From: an uncultured Microbacteriaceae bacterium
Lineage (GTDB): Bacteria > Actinomycetota > Actinomycetes > Actinomycetales > Microbacteriaceae
Assembly: GCA_943914115.1 (NCBI GenBank)
Contig: CALUAU010000029.1
Coordinates: 1-18,123, forward strand
Direction: 5' to 3'
Length of the DNA stretch: 18,123 bases
How positions within the stretch are numbered: position 1 is the stretch's first letter; each line of letters opens with the position of its first letter. Positions 6,732 through 14,200 of the stretch are shown in pieces. The notes below the pieces were generated by a model. It was not told where the DNA came from. It searched no databases and saw only the letters and a list, made by a program, of their open reading frames with translations. The position numbers and the translations under genes were made by a program.

Positions 6732-7499
6732 GTGGCAGACCAGATTGCAAGTGCGGGCAGCGCTTCGGCTGCACCTGAGGTTTCGTATTCGCTGATGTGC
6801 ACTCTGTGCAGCAACGGTGAGTCGCAGCGTACCGGGGGTGCCGGTGAAGAGGCGGTGCGCGCTATCGAACAGCTCGATGGTGTGCTTGCCGAGCTGCGCG
6901 ACGAGGGCGTTGAGCTACGCGGCTGCTACGACCTCACCGGGTTTGAAGACCACCAGCGGCTGCTGGTGTGGCTGCGCGGCAGCTCGATGACCGATCTGCA
7001 GTGGGCACAGCGACAGCTGCTGCGCACCGAAATGTGCTCGGCGCTCGAGGTTTTCGACTCGTTCGCCATGGTTGAGCTCACCGAACTTGAGCCCGAGCCG
7101 CGCCGCTGGCTGAACCTGCTCGAAGCCTCAGAGCCCGATCCCGAAGAACTCGCGCTGTTGGATGCGCTTGCCGACGACGATCTCGACGAACTCGTTGACG
7201 GCGAACCAGATATCGCCGATCCGGCTGATTTCGATCAGGCCGATCTCGACGCTGCCGATCCCGAACTCGGCCTCGAAGACGATGCCACCCTGCTGCGCGG
7301 CGATGCCGTCGTGTCGCTGCACAGTGAGCTGGGTATTGGTGAGATGCGATTCTTCGTCGTGGCCGAAGCGGATGAGCCGGTGGCGCTTTTGGGTGACCTT
7401 GGCCAACCGTTCGGTGACGATGTAGCGATTGGTTCGGTAGCCTCGCTCACGCTGGGCCGGTTGGTAACCCCCGCAGAGATCTACGAGGTGCTCCATTAA
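6732..7499 (+). CDS. Degenerate coproheme decarboxylase (ChdC/HemQ)-like protein, probably non-catalytic
   Basis: A 255-residue protein I recognise as a divergent relative of actinobacterial ChdC (HemQ), the enzyme that turns coproheme into heme b. SYSLMCTLCS (18-27) matches the first family strand. VELRGCYDLTGFEDHQRLLVW (60-80) and LRTEMCSAL (97-105) match the family's V-RG-YDv-G---d-D-l-W and RRTElGRaL segments. RRWL (124-127) matches the segment before the active site. In ordinary ChdC there follows a SYEWY-type segment with the catalytic Tyr, then the His heme ligand. Here residues 132-184 contain 23 Asp/Glu and no Tyr or His. The C-terminal part (190-255), ending GRLVTPAEIYEVL, again resembles the family end. 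The start is GTG with GAGG five bases upstream. It lies immediately before hemD, which supports the heme-pathway origin. A loss-of-function paralog or a binding or regulatory protein are both possible. Confidence 0.62.
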   Translation: MADQIASAGSASAAPEVSYSLMCTLCSNGESQRTGGAGEEAVRAIEQLDGVLAELRDEGVELRGCYDLTGFEDHQRLLVWLRGSSMTDLQWAQRQLLRTEMCSALEVFDSFAMVELTELEPEPRRWLNLLEASEPDPEELALLDALADDDLDELVDGEPDIADPADFDQADLDAADPELGLEDDATLLRGDAVVSLHSELGIGEMRFFVVAEADEPVALLGDLGQPFGDDVAIGSVASLTLGRLVTPAEIYEVLH

Positions 7500-7502
7500 G
7501 AC

Positions 7503-8450
7503 ATGGTGGCGATGATGGCTCGACGCTTCGTTACTCGCGACCCAAATCAACCGCTGCGGGGTATGAAGATTCTCGTGCCCCGTGGCGGAACCTTCGGGAG
7601 TAACGCTGCCGATGCGGTGCGCGCTCGGGGAGCCTTCCCCATTGTGGCACCGCTCATCAACTTTGCGAGCCCCTCACCGCAGGACGCTCCGCAATTGCAC
7701 GAGGCGCTCGCCAAACTTGAACGCGGCGACTACGAGTGGCTCGTGGTGACCAGTCAGACCGCCATCGATGTGATGCACTCGATGAACGTGCGCGTTCCCA
7801 CCAGCACCAAAATCGCTGCGGCCGGTGAAACCACCGCGCAGGCGCTGGCGAGCGCCGGCTATAACGCCGACTTCATCCCCGCCTATGACGATTCGGCCAA
7901 GGGGCTGCTGGTGGAGTGGCCGCAGGCCCGGCGGCAGGCACCCGAACGGGTGCGGGCGCTATGGCTGCGTTCGGAGCATTCAAAACCAACGCTCACTAAC
8001 GGGATGCGCCGTCGCGGACACCACGTCGACTCGGTGGTGGCCTACCGTTCGGTGGGTGTTCCCGCACCCGACTCGATCCAATACGACATTCGGCACTCGC
8101 GCATTCGCGCGGTGTTGGTGACCAGCGGCTCGGCGGCCGAACAGCTAGTGAAGCAGTTCGACCACATCCCCGAAGACATCATGCTGGGGGCTGTCGGCCC
8201 GCGCACCGCGAAAGATGCCCGGGCGCTGGGGCTGCGCATCGATGTCGTCGCCAAACAGCGCTCGGTGGGATCACTGCTCGACGGGCTCGAGTGGCTGCTG
8301 GTGGGTGAGCCGCTGCCCGAGACGATGGCTATCGATCTCGGCACCCTGCGCGAACTGCAGGCACGATATGCGGCCTCGCAGCAGGTGCGCGATGAAGATG
8401 TACCAGCGGTTGACGAAGCACGTAACGAGAGCGATATCGACTCCGATTAG
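7503..8450 (+). CDS. hemD: Uroporphyrinogen-III synthase
   Basis: A 315-residue HemD-family protein, which closes and inverts ring D of hydroxymethylbilane to form uroporphyrinogen III, the branch point to heme and siroheme. The two-lobed fold is visible. MKILVPRGG opens the core at residue 21, VVTSQTAIDVM and IAAAGETTAQALASAGY lie in the first half, LWLRSEHSKPTL and VDSVVAYRSV follow, and VLVTSGSAAEQL and GAVGPRTAKDARALGLRIDVVA lie in the second half. About 45 residues after residue 270 are an extra acidic tail. The start is three bases after the preceding stop, so translation is probably coupled; an alternative ATG lies at 7512 or 7515. No other heme-pathway gene is in the window besides the degenerate ChdC-like neighbour. 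Confidence 0.88.
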   Translation: MVAMMARRFVTRDPNQPLRGMKILVPRGGTFGSNAADAVRARGAFPIVAPLINFASPSPQDAPQLHEALAKLERGDYEWLVVTSQTAIDVMHSMNVRVPTSTKIAAAGETTAQALASAGYNADFIPAYDDSAKGLLVEWPQARRQAPERVRALWLRSEHSKPTLTNGMRRRGHHVDSVVAYRSVGVPAPDSIQYDIRHSRIRAVLVTSGSAAEQLVKQFDHIPEDIMLGAVGPRTAKDARALGLRIDVVAKQRSVGSLLDGLEWLLVGEPLPETMAIDLGTLRELQARYAASQQVRDEDVPAVDEARNESDIDSD

Positions 8451-8560
8451 CGAGCGCTTCAGGGGCTGCCGATCAGCGTGCGATGTAACGCAGCGTCACG
8501 CGATTTCAACAAATCGGCCACGGTGACCAGAATCGGGTGGTCTCAACCTGGAGGAAACCT
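8451..8560 (+). promoter_or_regulatory. metNIQ leader region with overlapping hairpins
   Basis: Two potential RNA structures overlap. One is a hairpin with CGATTT (8501-8506) pairing AAATCG (8511-8516), extended by GTCAC (8495-8499) with GTGAC (8523-8527). The other is GACCA (8525-8529) pairing TGGTC (8538-8542). The second uses bases 8525-8527 of the first, so the outer stem and the second hairpin exclude each other just before the Shine-Dalgarno GGAGG (8550-8554). I see no match to a known SAM riboswitch core. No promoter could be fixed with confidence. Confidence 0.35.
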
Positions 8561-9565
8561 GTGATCACCATCGAAAGCGTGAGCCGTTCATACGGCAGCG
8601 GTGAACACGCCGTGCACGCGCTGCGGGATGTGTCGCTGCAGGTTGCACGCGGCAGCATCTTCGGTGTGGTTGGCCAATCTGGCGCCGGTAAATCAACGCT
8701 GCTGCGCTGCGTTAACGCGCTCGAACGTCCCGATAGCGGCACGGTCACCGTCGGTGAGCATCGGATCACCGACCTCGACGGCAACGAACTGCGCACCGCT
8801 CGGCACGACATCGGTATGGTGTTTCAACACTTCAACCTCGTGGGTAACCGCACGGTCGCACAGAACGTTGATTTCGCACTCGAAGCGGTGGGCACCCCGC
8901 GTGCGCAGCGCCGCTCCCGAGTGCTCGAGGTGCTCGATCTGGTTGGGCTCGCACATCGCGCCAACGACTATCCGCGGCAGCTTTCGGGCGGGCAGCGCCA
9001 GCGCGTCGGTATCGCCCGGGCCCTCGCCAGCAGCCCCAGCGTGCTGTTGAGCGACGAGGCAACTAGCGCGCTCGACCCCGAAACCACCCGCAGCATACTC
9101 GACCTCATCAAGCGGCTCAGCGCCGAACTCAACCTCACTGTGATGCTCATCACGCACGAAATGGATGTGGTCAAACGCATCTGTGATTCAGCCGCGCTGA
9201 TGGAACACGGCCGGGTTATCGAAACCGGCACGCTGCCCGAACTCATCGCCACCCCCGGTAGCAAAGTCGCCGAAGAACTCTTCCCGGTGGGCGCCTTCAG
9301 TCACATCCCCGGTTACGAGCTCGTTGACGTCACCTACTCGCAGCTGCAGGCAACGGATGCGGCCGTGGTGCGGCTGGCGCGCACCCTCGACGTAGACGTG
9401 TCGATTATTGGCGCCACCCTCGAAACCATCGACGGTGTGCAGATCGGGCGCACCCGGCTCGCAGTTCCGGGAGACCTGAGCGATGCCGAACGTGTGGTCG
9501 CTCACTTCGTCGCCGACGGGCTGACCGCCTGGCGCGTCACCGACCCCGCGGAGGTGCAGTCGTGA
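8561..9565 (+). CDS. metN: Methionine ABC transporter ATP-binding protein MetN
   Basis: A 334-residue ATPase subunit of the MetNIQ importer for L-methionine and its D-form or oxidised forms, on the cytoplasmic side of the membrane. Walker A is GQSGAGKST (38-46), Q-loop Q89, ABC signature LSGGQ (141-145), Walker B VLLSDE (161-166) and H-loop H199. After about residue 255 comes the C-terminal NIL/ACT-like domain that binds methionine and causes transinhibition, so feedback is expected to be retained. GTG at 8561 is chosen over the upstream ATG at 8537 because GGAGG lies six bases before it and the protein then begins with the standard MITIE-type strand. The stop overlaps metI by four bases (GTGA). 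Confidence 0.96.
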   Translation: MITIESVSRSYGSGEHAVHALRDVSLQVARGSIFGVVGQSGAGKSTLLRCVNALERPDSGTVTVGEHRITDLDGNELRTARHDIGMVFQHFNLVGNRTVAQNVDFALEAVGTPRAQRRSRVLEVLDLVGLAHRANDYPRQLSGGQRQRVGIARALASSPSVLLSDEATSALDPETTRSILDLIKRLSAELNLTVMLITHEMDVVKRICDSAALMEHGRVIETGTLPELIATPGSKVAEELFPVGAFSHIPGYELVDVTYSQLQATDAAVVRLARTLDVDVSIIGATLETIDGVQIGRTRLAVPGDLSDAERVVAHFVADGLTAWRVTDPAEVQS

Positions 9566-10317
9566 CCGATATCAACCACCCGGAGTTTTGGCCGCAACTG
9601 TGGCAGGTGCTGCTCAAAGGCACCGGCGAAACCCTCTACATGGCGTCGATCTCGATGCTCATTACCCTGCTGGTGGGCCTGCCACTGGGCATCATCCTGG
9701 TGGCAACCGAACGCGGCGGCTTTCTTGCCCGACCCTTCGGGCAGCGCTGGCTCGGCGCCACTATCAACACGGTGCTGAGCTTCATCGTCAACGTCGGCCG
9801 CTCGGTGCCGTTCATCGTGCTCATGGTGGCGCTCATCCCAGTCACCCGCTGGGTGATGCTGATGCTCACCCAGCGGCCAACATTCATTGGCACCCAGGCT
9901 GCCACCATTCCGCTCACGCTCGTGGCCATCCCGTTCTTCGCCCGGATGGTCGAGATCGCGGTGCGCGAAGTTGATGCGGGGCTCCTCGAAGCTGCCGATT
10001 CGCTCGGCGCTTCACGCTGGCTCACCGTCCGCCGAGTCATCATGCCCGAAGCGACCCCGGCGATCATCCTCGGTGTTGCCACCACGCTCACCTCGATCAT
10101 CAACTTCTCGGCCATGGTCGGCACTGTGGGAGGTGGCGGGCTCGGCCAAGTCGCGATCTCGTACGGACACGAGCGCTACTCGCCCATACACATGGTGGCC
10201 GTCATCATCATCCTGTTCGTATTCGTGCAGCTCATCCAAACCGCACTCACCCTCGTCGCAAAACGCTACGGCCGCGAACGACCCAAACACCGCACGCTGT
10301 TCAGCCGCGAAATATAG
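9562..10317 (+). CDS. metI: Methionine ABC transporter permease MetI
   Basis: A 251-residue inner-membrane permease, slightly longer than usual MetI. Five hydrophobic helices are visible (about residues 26-48, 67-95, 112-132, 165-192 and 205-233). The EAA motif that docks onto MetN is EAADSLGASRWLTVRRVIMP (143-162), conventional for the family. The start GTG overlaps the end of metN, indicating translational coupling; no separate ribosome-binding site is needed. It is followed by 74 bases that contain a hairpin before metQ. Confidence 0.95.
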   Translation: MTDINHPEFWPQLWQVLLKGTGETLYMASISMLITLLVGLPLGIILVATERGGFLARPFGQRWLGATINTVLSFIVNVGRSVPFIVLMVALIPVTRWVMLMLTQRPTFIGTQAATIPLTLVAIPFFARMVEIAVREVDAGLLEAADSLGASRWLTVRRVIMPEATPAIILGVATTLTSIINFSAMVGTVGGGGLGQVAISYGHERYSPIHMVAVIIILFVFVQLIQTALTLVAKRYGRERPKHRTLFSREI

Positions 10318-10348
10318 CGAAACGCAACATTCTTGCCAGCTCCATCCC

Positions 10349-10365
10349 GTTGCTGACGCAACCGG
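10349..10365 (+). promoter_or_regulatory. Hairpin between metI and metQ
   Basis: GTTGC (10349-10353) pairs with GCAAC (10358-10362) around a TGAC loop, and flanking CC/GG can add two pairs past a bulge. Such intercistronic stem-loops in ABC importer operons often adjust the level of the binding-protein message. That role is inference here. Confidence 0.35.
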
Positions 10366-10391
10366 ACAACCCCACCGAAAAGGAACCATCA

Positions 10392-11219
10392 ATGCAGAAA
10401 TCGATTCGCCGCATCCTCGCCGCCGGTGTTGCCGCGGCCACCGCGCTCGCGCTTTCGGCCTGTGCCGGCACCGCCGAAACGCCAGAAACTGTCTCGCTCG
10501 ACACCCCGCTACGCGTGGGAGCGCTTCCGGTGCCCGCCGGTCAGATGCTGCAGTTTGTGCAAGAAAACCTCGCCGAAGATGCCGGCATCCAGATCGAATT
10601 CGTTGAGTTCTCTGACTACAACACCCCCAACCCGGCGCTATCCGACGGTTCGATTGACGCGAACCTCTTCCAGCACCAGGCCTTCCTCGACAAGTACAAC
10701 AGCGAGGCCGGTGACGACCTCGTTTCGCTCGGCCAGATCTATCTGCCCGCAGCTGCCTTCCACTCGAAGAAGTACAAGAGCTTTGACGAGCTACCCGAGG
10801 GTGCGGTCATCTCGATTCCGAAAGACCCCTCGAACGAGGCGCGCGCGCTCGAACTGCTGGCCAGCGAAGGCATCATCGAGATCACTGAGGGCGCCGACAA
10901 TATCTCGGGCATCACTTCCAACCCCAAGAACTACGAGTTCCAAGAGGTCGACAACGCCACGCTGCCACGCACACTCGACGATAATGACGCCGCGTTCGTG
11001 ACCTCGTCGTACGCGATCCCCGCGCAGCTGACGAGTGAAACGATCCTGCTCGCCGAGAAAGAGGGATCGAAGTACTACAACGTGCTGGTAACCCGCCCCG
11101 AGCTGCAAGACGACCCGCGCATCCAGAAACTGCACGAGCTGCTGCTGTCACCCGAAATGGCCGCCTACATCGACGAAACCTGGAACGGTCTGATCCTGCC
11201 GGGCGAGGTGCAGCAGTAG
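10392..11219 (+). CDS. metQ: Methionine-binding lipoprotein MetQ
   Basis: A 275-residue substrate-binding lipoprotein of the NLPA family that hands methionine to MetNI. The N-terminus is a lipoprotein signal peptide with basic residues (KSIRR), a hydrophobic core, and lipobox LSAC with lipidated Cys24. The mature part has the family pattern LRVGALPVPAGQML near residue 40, then DGSIDANLFQHQAFLDKYN (about 92-110), which lines the ligand site, and IPKDPSNEARALELL. The start is the ATG at 10392 with AAAAGGA upstream. An in-frame ATG at 10350 lies inside the intercistronic hairpin and would spoil the signal peptide. It appears fully intact. Confidence 0.96.
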   Translation: MQKSIRRILAAGVAAATALALSACAGTAETPETVSLDTPLRVGALPVPAGQMLQFVQENLAEDAGIQIEFVEFSDYNTPNPALSDGSIDANLFQHQAFLDKYNSEAGDDLVSLGQIYLPAAAFHSKKYKSFDELPEGAVISIPKDPSNEARALELLASEGIIEITEGADNISGITSNPKNYEFQEVDNATLPRTLDDNDAAFVTSSYAIPAQLTSETILLAEKEGSKYYNVLVTRPELQDDPRIQKLHELLLSPEMAAYIDETWNGLILPGEVQQ

Positions 11220-11238
11220 CCACGCCATAAATCGTGGC
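11219..11238 (+). terminator. Weak hairpin after metQ
   Basis: GCCACG (11219-11224) pairs with CGTGGC (11233-11238) across an eight-base loop, starting at the metQ stop. No T-run follows. It may protect the 3' end or help termination, but it is not a standard intrinsic terminator. Confidence 0.3.
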
Positions 11239-11280
11239 CCACAGCGGGCGCGGCACCCGGCAAGCGCGTGAATGCATCGC

Positions 11281-11292
11281 TAGGCTGCAACC
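11281..11292 (+). promoter_or_regulatory. Leaderless -10 promoter element for the PutA-like gene
   Basis: TAGGCT (11281-11286) is followed by six bases and ATG at 11293. There is no Shine-Dalgarno sequence and no clear -35. Confidence 0.5.
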
Positions 11293-14200
11293 ATGCACAA
11301 CCCGCAGGGTGACCGCGCCCCCGAAACTCCGAGGCGCGAAAAAAACCGCAACGAGTCGGCACTGCGTCAAGAACGCGCCGACCTCGTTCGCGGTGTGCTC
11401 GCGCGCCGCAACCAGGGCACCAACCCGCAACCTAATCTCGACGAATCCATCAGTGTCGGTCACAGCCGCGCGCCGCAACCCGAACCGGGCCAGATGCCAC
11501 CGCTGCCGCCGCTCACAAACTCACCGGCGCTGGCGGCTGCGGCAGCCGAAGAGTCTGGGGCCGCGACAGCCGAAGAGCAGATAAACCGGTTCACGGTGAC
11601 GGTCAACGACGTCATCCCCGAAACCCTGGCGCTGCTTGACCAGTGGGAAGCTGATACCCACCAGCGAGAAGCGCGCGCCGCCCAGGCAGCCGAGTCTGGC
11701 GACCGCCAGGCAGACGACAGCTCAGAACTTGAGCGGGTGCTGCGCGAAACTGGGGGAGCGATCTTCCTGCGGCAGCTGATTGACGATGTCATCCGCCCCG
11801 ACGACCGGGTGGCCGCCGGAAACGGGTTGGCCGACCTGAGCGACCGCATCCCCGACACCGTTACCGGCGCATCCCGGCGGCTACTCACACTCGGCACATT
11901 CGCCGGTGCCGGTGCCCCCTTCATTGCCGTGCCGCTAGCAAAACGCGTGACACACCGGCTCTTCGACGCCGAACTCGTGCGCGCTCGCAAGCTGTCTGAA
12001 CGCATCGAGGCCGTGCACCGCGACGGCTATGCGGCCCGCGTGCGGCCACTGTGCGAACCGGTGCTCGGCGAAAACGGTTTCAACGCGCTGCAAGAACGAC
12101 TGCTCGAACTGGCCGGTCACGATGAGCTTGTCGAACTCGAGATGGCGATCGACAACCTCGACTATCTCGACAACGACTGGGACTTTGACGGCAACGCCGA
12201 CCGCGCGGCCATGCGGCTCGCGGCAATTTTGCTAGCCGCCACCGAAGGAAACACCCCCACCTACGTGCAGCTGCGGGTGACCAGCGCCAGCCGCCTCGAA
12301 CTCGCGGTCGAAACGTTCATGCGTGCGCTCGACGTGAACGGGCTCGAACAGGCACGGGCGGGAATAGAAATACCGGCCGACTACCCCGAATCGGCGCCGC
12401 TATTGCGAAGGCTAGCCGGATGGGCGCACCTGCGTCGCGAAGACGGCGGCTCGGCCATTCGGGTGGCGATCACTCGCCGACCGGGAGTGCGTAACGAACT
12501 GGCCGAGGCGAAACTGCGCTCGATGCCGCCGCTGTGCTACACCGAACCCGAAGCGGTAGACGCCAACGCGGTGCGCCTGATCGACGAGGTGCTCGCACCC
12601 GAGCATCACGGCACCCTCGAACTCGAAGTGGGCATCAACAGCCAATTCGATGCCGCTCTGGCGTTGCAGCTTGCCCGCAAACGCGGCGCCCTCGCACCGG
12701 TTTCGGCACTCGTGCCGGCCGGCACACCAAAACACGTGGTCGAGCGGCTGCGTGCCGCCGGTGCGGCCGTTCGGGTGCGGCTGGGGCTGCTGCCCGAGAG
12801 CGGTTTGCGTGCCGGCACCCGCTACCTGCGATCGCTCCTTGCCGAACACGAACTGCAGCGCAGCGACACCGTGCACACCCCCGAAACCGACCTCTCGCCA
12901 GCCTCACAGCGACTGCTTGCCGCTGTCGACCTCGTAGACGGGTTGCCGGTGGGGCGCGCCCATGTACAGCAGCGGGTGAACCCCGAAGACGCTCCAAACG
13001 TCACCGCTTCGATTCCCTTCGATATATTCCCGCCCGGGCTGTTCAGTGATGAACCCGAAGCTCCGCGGCCCGACTGGTCAGAATCGTTCGTGGCGGCCCA
13101 ACCCATCACCATCGCCGACGACCCGAACGTCACCGAAGCGTTCGGCCACATCCACGATTCCGCCGTCGATGACAGCGATCCGGTCCAGTCAACCGACAAC
13201 GGTGACAGCGCCGCCTCCCGCGCCGAAGCAAGCGCCACCACCGCCAACGACACCGCAGTTATCAACCCGGCCGACACCGGCGCACAACCCGACCTCACCG
13301 AAGTGGTGCTCGGGCTGCGGCGTGGCCGGCCGCTACGAAACACCTTCCGCAACGAACCCGTCTCTGACCACACCCAGCCGGAGGTGCGTGAATGGGCCCT
13401 CCGGGTCATCCGCCGCGCCGCCCACAGCGAACTCGGAATCACCGAAGCCGCCGCCGATATGGTCGAGTCGACCGAAGCGATCAGCACGATCCTCGATCAG
13501 GCACACCGAGCATCCGAACACTGGTCGGCCACCAGCGGCTGGGAACGTGCCGCCCGACTCGACACCGTCGCCCGCGCCCTCGAAGCCAACCGCGCCCGCC
13601 TCATCGAAGTGGCGATCAGCGAAACCGGTTTCACCTTCGCCGAAGCCGACCGCGACGTCAGCGACGCCATCGACCTCACCAACCACGCTGCCCACCTCGC
13701 CCGCCAGCTCGACCGGATGCAGGGCGCCCGATTCGAACCGGTGCGCGTTTCACTCGTTGTTCCCGGCTGGATTCCGCCGGTGGGCTCAACCTGCGCTGCG
13801 ATCGTTGCGGCGCTCGCGGCAGGCAGCGCCGTGGTGGTGAAGCCATCGCCGCGCACTCCGCGCACCGCCGCGATTCTTGTGCGGGTGCTGTGGGCGGCGG
13901 GCGTTGATGAACAGCTGCTGCACGTGGCATCGTGCGATGAGCGCCTACTCACCGACGAACAGCTGGGCGAACAGCTCATCACCGATCATCGGGTTGAACG
14001 GGTGCTCCTGCAGGGCACCTACGAAACCGCGCGCAGATTCCTCGAGTGGCGTGCCGACCTGCCGCTGGTGGGGATGTCGGGCGGTAAATCATCGGTGATC
14101 GTGACACCCTCGGCCGACTACGACCTGGCGGCGTTCGAAATCGCCCGCTCGGTGGTGGCTTCGCTCGGGCAGCGCGCAGCACGGCCCTCGAACGCGATCC

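Noticed and set aside
8483..8488. ATG immediately followed by TAA in the metN leader as a start-stop regulatory element
   Set aside because: The nearest purine-rich AGGGG lies about 18 bases away, too far for initiation, and a six-base match is likely by chance.
8451..8560. SAM riboswitch upstream of metN
   Set aside because: I could not find the conserved core or kink-turn bases of SAM-I/IV, nor a SAM-II pseudoknot pattern; only unassigned hairpins are seen.
11219..11238. Intrinsic terminator after metQ
   Set aside because: The six-base stem has no T-run after it, so it is listed only as a weak hairpin.
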